Shown piece after piece: positions 19,366-27,604 of a DNA stretch of 64,000 nt. The position numbers and the translations under genes are program-made. The stretch is taken from the NCBI RefSeq assembly GCF_029392895.1, contig NZ_CP114200.1, forward strand, positions 5,586,501-5,650,500, read 5' to 3'. Source of the stretch: Streptomyces sp. 71268 (GTDB lineage: Bacteria > Actinomycetota > Actinomycetes > Streptomycetales > Streptomycetaceae). The notes beneath the pieces were generated by a model. That model saw only the letters and a program-made list of their open reading frames with translations, was not told the origin of the DNA and made no database searches. The first letter of the stretch is position 1. Every line of letters starts with the position of its first letter.

Positions 19366-20115
19366 ATGACCGGTGAACTCCCTCCGATGCGGGCTTCCGA
19401 CGCCGAGCGCGAACGGGTTGCCGAGGCGTTGCGCGAAGCGGTCGCCGAGGGGCGGCTGACCATGGAGGAGTTCGAGGAGCGGCTGGAGCTGGCGTACACG
19501 GCGCGCACCCATGCCGACCTGGAACCGCTGGTACGGGACCTGCCGGTGCCGGCCTCCATGGCGAGCCCGGCCCCGCGACCGGCCCACGAACCGGCCGGCG
19601 CCGACGCGTCCTGGCCGGAGCGGATCGGCGGGCCGGCCACCTCGCGCTGGGGCCTCGCCGTGATGGGCGGCTTCCAGCGCGCCGGCCGCTGGGTCATGCC
19701 CCGCGCGTTCACCTCGGTCGTGGTGATGGGCGGCGGCGAGATCGACCTGCGGGACGCCCGGTTCGAGGAGCGCGACGTGGTGGTCCGCTGCTTCGCGCTG
19801 ATGGGCGGGATCTCGGTGATCGTGCCGCCGGACGTCGAGGTGCACGTCAACGGCGTGGGCATCATGGGCGGCTTCGACCAGGCGGCGACCGGCGACGGGG
19901 CCCCGGAGGCGCCGCGCGTGACCGTGACCGGCCTCGCGATCTGGGGGGCCGTGGGCGTCGAGCGCAAGCGGCGCAAGGCCGACATCCAGCGCGAGAAGCA
20001 GGCCCGCCGCCAAGAGAAGGCGGAGCTGAAGCGGCTCCGCAAGGAGCGCGAACTCGACGGATCGAAGCGGGAACTCGACGGCCCCGGGCCGGACGCGAGC
20101 GGCGCGGCGCGGTGA
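19366..20115 (+). CDS. DUF1707 protein with cell-wall-active-antibiotic-response-like domain
   Basis: A 249-residue protein. Residues about 8-60 form the DUF1707 domain (MRASDAERERVAEALREAV, then RLTMEEFEERLELAYTART), a short helical module common at the N-terminus of actinobacterial regulatory or membrane-associated proteins. A glycine-rich beta region follows, with repeated MGG motifs (VVVMGGGEIDLRDARF, CFALMGGISVIVPP, GIMGGF) like those in LiaF-type stress proteins. The C-terminal 40 residues are a lysine/arginine/glutamate-rich helix. No membrane segment is seen. Function is unknown; a cell-envelope stress role is inference. Confidence 0.85.
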   Translation: MTGELPPMRASDAERERVAEALREAVAEGRLTMEEFEERLELAYTARTHADLEPLVRDLPVPASMASPAPRPAHEPAGADASWPERIGGPATSRWGLAVMGGFQRAGRWVMPRAFTSVVVMGGGEIDLRDARFEERDVVVRCFALMGGISVIVPPDVEVHVNGVGIMGGFDQAATGDGAPEAPRVTVTGLAIWGAVGVERKRRKADIQREKQARRQEKAELKRLRKERELDGSKRELDGPGPDASGAAR

Positions 20116-20190
20116 CGAGGCGGGCGGGCCGGGTCGCCGTTCACCCGGGCGGCCTACACGTCCGCTCACCCCGCGCGGAGTCGGCGCGGA

Positions 20191-20291
20191 GCGTGGCCGC
20201 CCGCGCCTCCGCCGCTCAGAGTGTGGCCGTCCGCGCTCCCTCCGCTCAGGGCGGGACCGTCCGCACCCCCGCCGCTCAGAGCGTGGCCGCG
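20191..20291. repeat. 30-bp tandem repeat (three copies and a partial fourth) at the SGNH gene 3' end
   Basis: Units at 20191-20220, 20221-20250 and 20251-20280, plus a partial fourth copy from 20281. Each is about 30 bp and shows the pattern GYGTGGCCGYCCGCRCYCCC followed by GCCGCTCAGA. The stop codon of the minus-strand SGNH gene (TCA at 20276-20278) is inside the third unit, and the other units carry TCA at the matching place. The array appears to be a spread of the gene's own end. Confidence 0.8.
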
Positions 20292-21595
20292 GCCACGCCG
20301 CGCAGGTGCTGGAGGTTCAGGGCGCGCGCCATGGCCCGGTAGCCCTCGTCACTGGGGTGGAGGTGGTCGCCCGAGTCGTACTGGGGGAGTAGCCGCAGCG
20401 GCTGAGCCGGGTCGCGCAGGGCCGCGTCGAAGTCGACGACCTCGTCGAAGACCTCGCCGGCGCGGATCTGGTCGTTGACGGCCTGGCGCACCCCGTTGAG
20501 CTCCGGCGTGAAGCCCCGATGGCCGTAGAAGGGCATCAGCGTGCCGCCGACCACGCGCAGGCCGCGCGCGTGCGCCTGCTCGACCATCTGCCGCAGACCG
20601 CCCACGATGCGGTCGGGGTTGGTCTCGTGCGGGAGGCGCAGGATGTCGTTGACGCCGAGGTGGATGACCACCGCCCGCACCCCCGTCTGGCCGAGTACGT
20701 CCCGGTCGAAGCGGGAGAGGCCGCTGGGGTTGTGCGGCGGGGTCTGGCTGCCGCCGGTGAGCACCCGGTTGCCGCTGATGCCCTGGTTGAGCACGCCCAG
20801 GCGGGGCGCGCCGCGCTCGGTGCGCAGCCGCTCGGCGAGGAAGTCGGGCCAGCGGCGGTTGGCGCCCATGGTGGAGGTGATGCCGTCGGTGATCGAGTCG
20901 CCGAGCACCGCGACGGAGCCGCGCGCCTTGTTCGTCCACACGTCCACGCCGGTCAGGTACCGCCAGTACGGGCTCTGCTCGGTGTAGGCGACCCCCGAGG
21001 TGTCCTCGGTGTGGTCGCCGCGCGCCGCGTACGAGATCTGTCGGGCGTGCGGGTGATAGGTGACGGCGCCGGACGGGCTCGGGGAATACGTGGTGACCAG
21101 GAGGTCGCTGGCGTCCGGGACGCTGAGCCTGGCCGGGTCGCTGATGACGTGGGCACCGGCCGGGATAGTCACCGAGGCCCTGTTGTCGAAGCGCAGCCGC
21201 CGCATGCTGTCGCTGGCGGCGGCCGGGTCGCTGGGCGCGGCGGCCAGGGCCACGGAGGCGTGGCTGATGGTCAGCGGCCGCGAGCCGTAGAGGTTGGAGA
21301 GCCGGATGCGTATCTGCTGGCCGCCCACGCTGATGCGGACGACGTTGCGTATGGACACGCGGGGCAGGCCGTTGGCGCGCTCTGGTTCGGCGGCGGTGGG
21401 CGAGGTGGCCCAGGTGCCGACCCAGTTACCGGCCGAGGCCGGCGCGGCCTCGTTGCCGTGGCCGGTGGCCGGCTCGGCGGTGCCGTCGCTCTTGCCGACA
21501 CCGACGAATATCGCGGTGGAGACGAGGATCACCACGGCCGCCAGCGCAGCGAGCACGGCATAGGCCGTACGCCTGGGCAGGGGGCTCACGGTCAT
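20276..21595 (-). CDS. secreted SGNH/GDSL-family hydrolase
   Basis: This 439-residue protein has an N-terminal membrane or signal segment (YAVLAALAAVVILVSTAIFVGV), a beta-rich middle domain and a C-terminal SGNH esterase fold. Catalytic blocks are VLGDSITDG (nucleophile about residue 230), NQGISGNRVL, HLGVNDIL and the closing DHLHPSDEGY with the Asp-His pair. Such enzymes are secreted or membrane-tethered lipases, acyl- or carbohydrate esterases; the substrate is not evident. MTVSPLPRRT at 21593-21595 gives a normal signal start, so the 31-residue extension is discarded. The tandem repeat at 20191-20291 covers its 3' end. Confidence 0.9.
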   Translation of the reverse strand: MTVSPLPRRTAYAVLAALAAVVILVSTAIFVGVGKSDGTAEPATGHGNEAAPASAGNWVGTWATSPTAAEPERANGLPRVSIRNVVRISVGGQQIRIRLSNLYGSRPLTISHASVALAAAPSDPAAASDSMRRLRFDNRASVTIPAGAHVISDPARLSVPDASDLLVTTYSPSPSGAVTYHPHARQISYAARGDHTEDTSGVAYTEQSPYWRYLTGVDVWTNKARGSVAVLGDSITDGITSTMGANRRWPDFLAERLRTERGAPRLGVLNQGISGNRVLTGGSQTPPHNPSGLSRFDRDVLGQTGVRAVVIHLGVNDILRLPHETNPDRIVGGLRQMVEQAHARGLRVVGGTLMPFYGHRGFTPELNGVRQAVNDQIRAGEVFDEVVDFDAALRDPAQPLRLLPQYDSGDHLHPSDEGYRAMARALNLQHLRGVAAATL

Positions 21596-22081
21596 GTGCG
21601 GGGATCTCCTCGGGCAGGCGGAGCCAGTGACTCCGCGGGTCGGGAACTGCGGGTGATCAGCAGCGCCGTCGCGCCTCCGATCGGCCACTCATGATCCCAT
21701 GAGGAGGCCCCGGACCGCCCGTCGGGCCACGGGCCCGGCACCGGCGCGGGCGGCCGCGCGGCGGCCCCGGAGCGCCGGCGAGGGCCTCGCGGGCCCGTGC
21801 GGCCCGGGCGGGGGACGGGCGGGGCGCGGCCGGGTACGGGCGGCGTGGTCGGGCCGCCGCGCTGGAGTGGGGCGCGGCGCTCGCGGGACGTGACGCGCCG
21901 CGGCGTTCGTCGCCGGCCCGCGCGCCCCGGGCACGCCCCTGGACCCGCCTCTCGGGGCCGCTCGGGGATCGATCAGGGTCCGGTCAGGGTCCGACCCGGC
22001 ATCGATGGGAGCGGCTCGTTCGTTGCCGGAGCAGGGCAGAAGGACAATGTCCGGGGGGATCGGCGCGATCGGGTGGAGTGG

Positions 22082-23488
22082 ATGGAACGGACGTACGGGG
22101 ACATCGACGGCGCGGGCACGGGCGGTGCGGGCACGGGCGGTGTGGCGGACGCGGACACCGGCGGCGGCCCGGGGCCGGCCGGGGGCGGGACGAGGCCCGC
22201 CCCCGGTGGCGGCGGGCCGGGCGGACCGCTGGCCTTCAGCGCCGCCGACCAGGAGAAGCAGCGTGCCGTGCGCCGGATGAAGACGCTGGCCACCGGCCTG
22301 CTGCTGGCCGTCGCGCTGGTGTACGTGCTGGCCAAGTGGGCCCAGTCGGCCGGCCTCGGCGGCTGGAGCGGGTACGTGGCGGCGGCGGCCGAGGCCGGGA
22401 TGGTGGGCGCGCTCGCGGACTGGTTCGCGGTCACGGCGCTGTTCCGCCGCCCGCTGGGGCTGCCGATCCCGCACACGGCGATCATCCCGACCAAGAAGGA
22501 CCAGCTCGGCCACAGCCTGGGCGAGTTCGTCGGCGAGAACTTTCTCGCCGGCGACGTCGTACGGCAGCGGCTGCGGGCCGTCGGCATCGGCGGCAGGCTC
22601 GGCACCTGGCTGGCCGAGCCGGCGCACGTGGACCGGGTTACCGCGGAGCTGGCCACCGCCGTGCGCGGCGCGCTGACCGTGCTGCGCGACGCGGACGTGC
22701 AGGCCGTGGTGGGCGAGGCGATAACCCGCCGGGCCGACGCCCAGGAGATCGCACCGGGCCTGGGCACCATGCTGGAGAAGGTCGTCGCCGACGGCGGGCA
22801 CCGCCGGGTGGTGGACCTGGTGTGCGTGCGGGCCCACGACTGGCTGACCCTGCACAGCGACTCCGTCATGGAGGCGGTGACCGGCGGTGCGCCGGGGTGG
22901 ACGCCGAAGTTCGTGGACCGCAAGGTGGGCGACCGGGTCTATCGCGAGCTGCTGCGCTTCGTGACCGAGATGCGCCACATGCCCGACCATCCCGCGCGCG
23001 GCGCGGTGGACCGGTTCCTGGCCGACTTCGCGCGCGACCTCCAGTCCGACACGGACACCCGGGCCCGCGTCGAGCGGCTCAAGAGCGAGGTGCTCGGGCG
23101 CGGCGAGGTACAGGACCTGATCGCGTCGGCCTGGGGCTCGGTCCGGGCGATGATCGTCGCCGCGGCCGAGGACGAGCGCAGCGAACTGCGGCTGCGGGCC
23201 CGCGCGGCCATCCTCTCCCTGGGCACCCGCCTGGCCACCGACGAGCGCCTGCAACGCAAGGTGGACGGCTGGCTTGAGGACGCGGCGGTGTACGTCGTGA
23301 CGACGTACCGTGGCGAGATCACCTCGCTGATCACCGAGACGGTGGCGGGCTGGGACGCGGAGCACACCTCCCGCAAGATCGAGGCCCACATCGGCCGCGA
23401 CCTCCAGTTCATCCGCATCAACGGCACGGTGGTGGGGGCGTTGGCCGGGCTGCTGATCTACACGCTGACGCACACGGTGGTGGGCTGA
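22082..23488 (+). CDS. DUF445 membrane protein
   Basis: A DUF445 protein of about 468 residues. A glycine-rich, low-complexity start of about 55 residues precedes RRMKTLATGLLLAVALVYVLAKW, the first membrane helix. Then comes the conserved AAAEAGMVGALADWFAVTALFRRPLGLPIPHTAI block. A long helical domain follows, ending in a C-terminal membrane hairpin (INGTVVGALAGLLIYTLTH). The family is widespread and uncharacterised. ATG 22082 follows a GGTGGAGTGG stretch; the frame is open further upstream, so the exact start is uncertain. Confidence 0.85.
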   Translation: MERTYGDIDGAGTGGAGTGGVADADTGGGPGPAGGGTRPAPGGGGPGGPLAFSAADQEKQRAVRRMKTLATGLLLAVALVYVLAKWAQSAGLGGWSGYVAAAAEAGMVGALADWFAVTALFRRPLGLPIPHTAIIPTKKDQLGHSLGEFVGENFLAGDVVRQRLRAVGIGGRLGTWLAEPAHVDRVTAELATAVRGALTVLRDADVQAVVGEAITRRADAQEIAPGLGTMLEKVVADGGHRRVVDLVCVRAHDWLTLHSDSVMEAVTGGAPGWTPKFVDRKVGDRVYRELLRFVTEMRHMPDHPARGAVDRFLADFARDLQSDTDTRARVERLKSEVLGRGEVQDLIASAWGSVRAMIVAAAEDERSELRLRARAAILSLGTRLATDERLQRKVDGWLEDAAVYVVTTYRGEITSLITETVAGWDAEHTSRKIEAHIGRDLQFIRINGTVVGALAGLLIYTLTHTVVG

Positions 23489-23770
23489 GACCGGCTGAGA
23501 CCCGTGAGGCGGGGCCCGTCCCGGTCGGTGGGTGGAGCGCACGGAGGTGGGTGGGCCGGAGCGGGACGGTGGGGGACACGGGCACGGACGGGGCGGCGAC
23601 CCCCCTCTCGGGGCGGCGAACGGGAAGGGCGGCGCCGGCCTCGCCCCAGCCGCACCGCCCACACGTTGCGGGGGGGGGCCAGGGCGTGCCCGACAGGTGT
23701 AGGCCGGAACAGCTGTTAGCCGGAGCAGGCGTAGGCCGCAACAGGGCGTAGGAGGGCCGGCCTGTCGCGG

Positions 23771-24187
23771 TCAGCCGGTGACGTACTGCTCGGAGTACTC
23801 CGCGGTGGGGGTGATGGGCGTGATCACGTCGATGAGGACGCCGTTGGGGTCGGCCACGATGAAGTGCCGCTGCCCGAAGTCCTCACTGCGCAGGGCGAGT
23901 ACGGGGCGTAGTCCCTCGCCGGTGACGAGCCGTTCCCATTCCGCGTCCACGTCCTCCACCTCGAAGTTGAGCAGCAGGCCCTGTGCGGGGACCCGGTGGC
24001 CCTCGGGAAGCGTCGGGTGGGTGTGGTCGAGGAGGGCGAGTTCGTATCCGGGCTCTCCCGGCCGGCGCAGGCTGACGTACCAGTCGGCCGCGAACGTCGT
24101 CTCGAAGCCCAGCAGCCGGGTGTAGAAGTCGCGGGACTCCTGCGGCTTGGCTGTGCAGATCACGGGATAGAAGCCGGTCAGTCTCAT
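23771..24187 (-). CDS. VOC-superfamily (glyoxalase/bleomycin-resistance fold) protein
   Basis: A 138-residue protein of the vicinal oxygen chelate fold, with the two-module pattern [27 protein letters not shown] and [18 protein letters not shown]. Such proteins bind metals or sequester small molecules, and several confer drug resistance. The start MRLTGF (24185-24187) has a GAAAGGG ribosome site; the 6-residue extension would run into the operator. It is divergent from the TetR gene at 24264, and both are probably controlled through the twin palindromes between them. This pairing suggests a small-molecule-inducible response. Confidence 0.85.
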   Translation of the reverse strand: MRLTGFYPVICTAKPQESRDFYTRLLGFETTFAADWYVSLRRPGEPGYELALLDHTHPTLPEGHRVPAQGLLLNFEVEDVDAEWERLVTGEGLRPVLALRSEDFGQRHFIVADPNGVLIDVITPITPTAEYSEQYVTG

Positions 24188-24202
24188 GCCTGAACCCTTT
24201 CG

Positions 24203-24248
24203 CATACCATCGGTATGTCAACGAAGCTATTCACATACCCCTGGTATG
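24203..24248. promoter_or_regulatory. twin palindromic operator for the TetR regulator
   Basis: Two near-identical 15-bp palindromes, CATACCATCGGTATG at 24203-24217 and CATACCCCTGGTATG at 24234-24248, share the arms CATACC and GGTATG and lie 31 bp apart (three helical turns). They occupy the gap between the divergent VOC and TetR genes, so the TetR protein very likely binds here and controls both. Confidence 0.85.
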
Positions 24249-24263
24249 TCAATGAGGAGTGCG

Positions 24264-24857
24264 ATGCGACAGGACGGCATCCGGGCGCAGCGGCGGGAGC
24301 AGACCAGGCAGGCGCTGCTGCGGGAGGGGAGGCGCCTGTTCGCGGGCAGCGGCTACGCCGCTGTGGGCCTGGCGGAGATCGTCCAGGCCGCCGGGGTGAC
24401 CAAGGGCGCGCTCTACCACCACTTCACGGGCAAGGCGGACCTCTTCCGCGCCGTCCTGGAGGAGGTGCAGCAGGAGGTGGCCCGCCGCGTGGCCGTGGCC
24501 GCCGACGTTCACGACGACCCCTGGACCCGGCTGACCGCCGGTTGCGAGGAGTTCCTCACCGCGACCACCGATCCGGACATCCAGCGGATCATGCTTGTCG
24601 ACGGGCCCGCCGTGCTGGGCTGGAGCCAGTGGCGGGCGATGGACGAGGCCGCCTCGGCCCGCCATCTCGCCGACGCGCTGTCCCTGCTCATCGACCGGGG
24701 GACCATCGCCCCGCAGCCGGTCGCACCGCTGGTCCACCTCCTGTCGGGGGCGATGAACGAGGCCGCCCTGTGGCTCGCCTCCTCCTCCGACCCCGCGGAC
24801 CTGGACCACACCAAGGCCGCGTTGGCGCGACTGCTCGGGGCGTTGCGCACGGGCTGA
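24264..24857 (+). CDS. TetR-family transcriptional repressor
   Basis: A regulator of 197 residues. The N-terminal helix-turn-helix is classical (RQALLREGRRLFAGSGYAAV, then GLAEIVQAAGVTKGALYHHF). The C-terminal ligand and dimerisation domain contains TDPDIQRIMLVDGPAVLGW, typical of the branch with C-terminal family TetR_C_33 or similar. ATG 24264 follows GAGGAG at 24254-24259; the ATG codons at 24246 and 24252 lie in or at the operator. It should repress itself and the divergent VOC gene by binding 24203-24248. The inducer is unknown. Confidence 0.92.
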   Translation: MRQDGIRAQRREQTRQALLREGRRLFAGSGYAAVGLAEIVQAAGVTKGALYHHFTGKADLFRAVLEEVQQEVARRVAVAADVHDDPWTRLTAGCEEFLTATTDPDIQRIMLVDGPAVLGWSQWRAMDEAASARHLADALSLLIDRGTIAPQPVAPLVHLLSGAMNEAALWLASSSDPADLDHTKAALARLLGALRTG

Positions 24858-25255
24858 CGGGGCGGTGGCCGTACGGACCGGCGGGGGCGGCCCGCCCGGC
24901 GGGGTGTGTGCGGGCCCTCGGGGGCCTGCGCGGGCCTCGCGGTGTCACGGGCGGCGGCAGAGGTTCCACGTGGCGGGCCGGCGCTGCTCCCCGGGCTTGA
25001 CCCGGGGACGCCAACCCGGGGCGGTGACGCGGCGGCCGGCGGGCCGGTGGAAGGGTTGGCTCCGCGCCCGGACGCTTGCCGTGTGTGGCGTCAACTCGGC
25101 CCGTACATCGAGGAGTTGGGGTTTGTCGAGTCCGGTATAAGACGCTGAACGAGGTTGCTACTGTCTGTGACCCGATCGTCGCTCACGTGGCGTCGGCGCG
25201 CCACTGAAGCGGGCGTGACAAGGCTTTCTCTGTCACATGCGGAGAGTGATCGAAC
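24858..25255. other. intergenic region, no gene seen
   Basis: GC-rich DNA between the TetR gene and the XRE gene. The last 120 bp are less GC-rich and probably hold the XRE promoter; no single promoter can be chosen with confidence. No RNA structure stands out. Confidence 0.45.
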
Positions 25256-26200
25256 GTGAAACCCAAGACCCAGGCGGGCCGTACGACCTCATCTGAACTG
25301 TTCGGCGCCCTGTTGCGCCACTTCCGGATCAGAGCAGGGATGACGCAGGATCAGCTAGCCGGCGTCCTGCCGGTGGACCGTTCCCTCGTTGGGCACTTCG
25401 AAGCAGGCGTCCGCACGCCGGACCGCAAACATGTCGAGGTCTTCGACGCCCTACTGGGCGCCGACGGGCTGCTGTTGGAGATGTGGGAGACGATCGACTG
25501 GGCCGCCGCGCAGCCCAAGCATCCTGACTGGTTCAAGCGCCGGGCGGAGATGGACGCCAAGTTGACGGCGCTGCGTGAGTACCAGAACCAGGTGATGCCC
25601 GGCCTACTTCAGACAGAGGCTTACGCGCGGGCGCTGTTCCAGCAGAAGAGCTTGAGCGAAGACGAGGTGGAGCAGCTTGTACGGGCACGACTCAGTCGGC
25701 AAGAACGCTTTCTCGACTCGAACGGACCGCTGTTGATCTGTGTCATCGACGAAAGCGCACTCCGCACCGTCGTGGGCGGCCCGCGTGTGATGCGCGATCA
25801 GTGCGCACATCTGTTGGCCGTAGGGCGGCAGCCGAACATCCGGGTGCAGATCGCTCCAGCAGGACATGCGGATCTCCTGCGCCCCAACACACCGATGTCG
25901 CTGATCACGCTCCCCGACGGGCGCGACTGGCTGTACTCGGAGTCACTCGACAGCGGCCACTTCACTTCTCATCCGGCAGTTATCGCGAGGCATGCCCAGG
26001 ACTACGATGTGCTGCGGGCGGATGCCCTGTCCGCCGTCGAGTCCGCCGCTCTCATCAGAGACGTGATGGAAGGGTATGGCCAGCATGAACACCCCCGATC
26101 TCAGCGCGGCGATGTGGCGCAAGTCCAGCTACAGCGGCAACAACGGCGGCAACTGCGTCGAGGTGGCCCCCGGATTTCCCGGAGTCGTTCCCGTGCGTGA
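25256..26200 (+). CDS. XRE-family regulator with DUF5753 domain
   Basis: This 314-residue protein has an N-terminal HTH_31/XRE domain (LLRHFRIRAGMTQDQLAGVL, then DRSLVGHFEAGVRTPD). The DUF5753 domain (about 95-275) contains EYQNQVMPGLLQTEAYARAL and YSESLDSGHF. This is the common Streptomyces regulator that pairs with a DUF397 protein, related to the WhiJ/BldB developmental pairs. It starts at GTG 25256 after GGAGAG. Its last 42 codons overlap the first DUF397 gene in another frame, so the arginine/glutamine-rich tail may be non-functional. Lower GC and mixed codon choice mark this region as accessory. Confidence 0.9.
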   Translation: MKPKTQAGRTTSSELFGALLRHFRIRAGMTQDQLAGVLPVDRSLVGHFEAGVRTPDRKHVEVFDALLGADGLLLEMWETIDWAAAQPKHPDWFKRRAEMDAKLTALREYQNQVMPGLLQTEAYARALFQQKSLSEDEVEQLVRARLSRQERFLDSNGPLLICVIDESALRTVVGGPRVMRDQCAHLLAVGRQPNIRVQIAPAGHADLLRPNTPMSLITLPDGRDWLYSESLDSGHFTSHPAVIARHAQDYDVLRADALSAVESAALIRDVMEGYGQHEHPRSQRGDVAQVQLQRQQRRQLRRGGPRISRSRSRA

Positions 26201-26570
26201 CTCCAAGGACCCCAACGGCCCGGCGCTTGCCTTCAGTTCGTCGACGTGGGCGGCGTTTGTGGCGGGTGTGAAGGCGGGGGACTTCGGCGCGTAGGCGGAT
26301 GCCCTGTCCGCCGACGAGTCCGCCGCTCTCATCAGAGACGTGATGGAAGGGTATGGCCAACATGAACTCCCCCGATCTCAGCGCGGCGATGTGGCGCAAG
26401 TCCAGCTACAGCGGCGACAACGGCGGCAACTGCGTCGAGGTGGCCCCCGGATTTCCCGGAGTCGTTCCCGTGCGTGACTCCAAGGACCCCGGTGGTCCGG
26501 CGTTGGCCTTCGACGCGTCGGCCTGGTCGGCGTTCGTGGCGGGTGTGAAGGCGGGCGACTTCGGCGCGTA
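26017..26570. repeat. 277-bp tandem duplication carrying the DUF397 gene
   Basis: Unit 1 (26017-26293) and unit 2 (26294-26570) are near-identical. Each contains about 20 codons from the 3' part of the XRE gene, the DUF397 ribosome site and a full 72-codon DUF397 gene. The unit length is not a multiple of three, so the copied XRE fragment in unit 2 is only a relic. Differences are concentrated in the last third. Confidence 0.92.
26076..26294 (+). CDS. DUF397 protein, copy 1
   Basis: A 72-residue DUF397 protein with the standard start (DLSAAMWRKSSYSGNNGGNC), the middle VPVRDSKDPNGPALAF and the end WAAFVAGVKAGDFGA. DUF397 proteins act with the neighbouring XRE/DUF5753 regulator, either as antagonist or co-factor; some pairs behave like toxin-antitoxin systems. 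Translation starts inside the XRE gene at an ATG after GGAAGGG. Confidence 0.93.
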   Translation: MASMNTPDLSAAMWRKSSYSGNNGGNCVEVAPGFPGVVPVRDSKDPNGPALAFSSSTWAAFVAGVKAGDFGA

Positions 26571-26571
26571 G
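26353..26571 (+). CDS. DUF397 protein, copy 2 (tandem duplicate)
   Basis: A 72-residue copy of the preceding gene, 277 bp downstream, with the same ribosome site region. The first 50 residues differ only at N3/S6-type positions and D22 for N; the C-terminal part has diverged more (GGPALAFDASAWSAF). Both copies are intact, so either the dose has changed or one copy has taken a new partner. Confidence 0.93.
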   Translation: MANMNSPDLSAAMWRKSSYSGDNGGNCVEVAPGFPGVVPVRDSKDPGGPALAFDASAWSAFVAGVKAGDFGA

Positions 26572-26644
26572 GTGGTGCGGGGCGCGTCGGTTTGGCATTC
26601 GTCCCGTCCCGCAGCGCGCTCGGCGATAACGACGCCGCCGCCCC

Positions 26645-26692
26645 ACGCCAGCAGCCAAGCGCACCTCGTGCGTGGGGAAAGGCTGCTGGCGT
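26645..26692. terminator. terminator hairpin between DUF397 copy 2 and the AOC-like gene
   Basis: A 12-bp inverted repeat (ACGCCAGCAGCC with GGCTGCTGGCGT, 26645-26656 and 26681-26692) encloses a smaller CGCAC/GTGCG stem. It lies between convergent genes. Confidence 0.65.
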
Positions 26693-26731
26693 TGGGCGCA
26701 GTGACGCGTCAATGCAAGCGTGAGGTACCCG

Positions 26732-27292
26732 TCAGCGCAGGATGGTGGCCCGTACCGTCTCGATCGGCGCGCCGATGTCCCACCACTGCACCGTGCCCCG
26801 CGCGGTGTTGTAGGCGCCCGTGCCGCCGGTGATGGCCATCTCGACCGTCTTGGAATCCTTCACCGCGAGCGACTGCATGGTCAGCGAGCCGCCCTCAAGG
26901 TCCAGGGTGACCAGGCACTGCATCGTCAACTTGGCGCCGTCGAGGTGCACGCCCTGGCACGTACCGCCGCCCCGGCCGATAGTGCGGCCGTCCTTGACGA
27001 GCGAGCCGGAATAGGAGTTCATGTCTCCCAGGCTGGCTCCCGACGGGGCGAGGTCGTTCTCCGCGTACTGCTCGTTGTGGAACGTGAAATTGATGATCTC
27101 GGCCTGTTTCCTGTCCGGGGCCTGCTCCGGGGTCTGGGCGCCCGCGGTGCCCAGTGTGCAGAAGCCGACCGTGGCGGCGGCCAGGGAAACAGCGACGCAC
27201 TTCGCGAGCGTCGCCCGCTTGATTCCCCCCTTCAACGGATTTCCCCGCTTCTTCGGGGACGCGACAGTGGATTCCACATGACTGGCGACCAT
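26732..27292 (-). CDS. secreted allene-oxide-cyclase-like (AOC/dirigent-type) barrel protein
   Basis: A 186-residue protein with a long charged N-region and a hydrophobic signal (LAKCVAVSLAAATVGFCTLG) ending near TAGAQ. The mature part is beta-rich, with GDMNSYSGSLVKDG, IGRGGGTCQGVHLDG and the closing AITGGTGAYNTARGTVQWWD. The last is the signature of the allene oxide cyclase/dirigent barrel fold found in secreted actinobacterial proteins. Two mature cysteines (GTCQG and TMQCLV) may form a disulfide. No catalytic function is assigned. ATG 27290-27292 follows GAGGAGAG on the minus strand. Confidence 0.8.
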   Translation of the reverse strand: MVASHVESTVASPKKRGNPLKGGIKRATLAKCVAVSLAAATVGFCTLGTAGAQTPEQAPDRKQAEIINFTFHNEQYAENDLAPSGASLGDMNSYSGSLVKDGRTIGRGGGTCQGVHLDGAKLTMQCLVTLDLEGGSLTMQSLAVKDSKTVEMAITGGTGAYNTARGTVQWWDIGAPIETVRATILR

Positions 27293-27604
27293 GATGAGCT
27301 CTCCTCGCTTGGTCTCCCGGTGCGAACGCTCTTGACGCTATGACCCCCGGACCACCGCGTCTAAGTCCAAATGCGTATGGCGTCATATGCGCGGAGGCAT
27401 AAGGCAGTTGAGCGCGATCGGCCAGCATTTCCCCGGCGTTCTTCCCGCGCGTACCGGGAGGAGCGGGTCCGCACGCCCACCAGCCCGTATGCCCGCCGGC
27501 ACACACTCCCCTCAGCCCGCACGCCCGTCGGTACGTACGCCCGTCAACCCGCGCGGGGCCAGGTCCGGGCGGGCCCGGTCCCGTGACACCGCGCGGCGGC
27601 GGGT
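27293..27604. other. intergenic region, no gene seen
   Basis: This stretch holds the promoter of the AOC-like gene in its first 120 bp, where the composition is less GC-rich. The remainder is low-information, proline/arginine-like shadow sequence. I see no gene or RNA. Confidence 0.45.

Noticed and set aside
17038..20169. A 1043-codon minus-strand frame opposite the ABC exporter genes
   Set aside because: It is antisense to three clear genes, with His/Arg/Pro-rich shadow composition and no domain.
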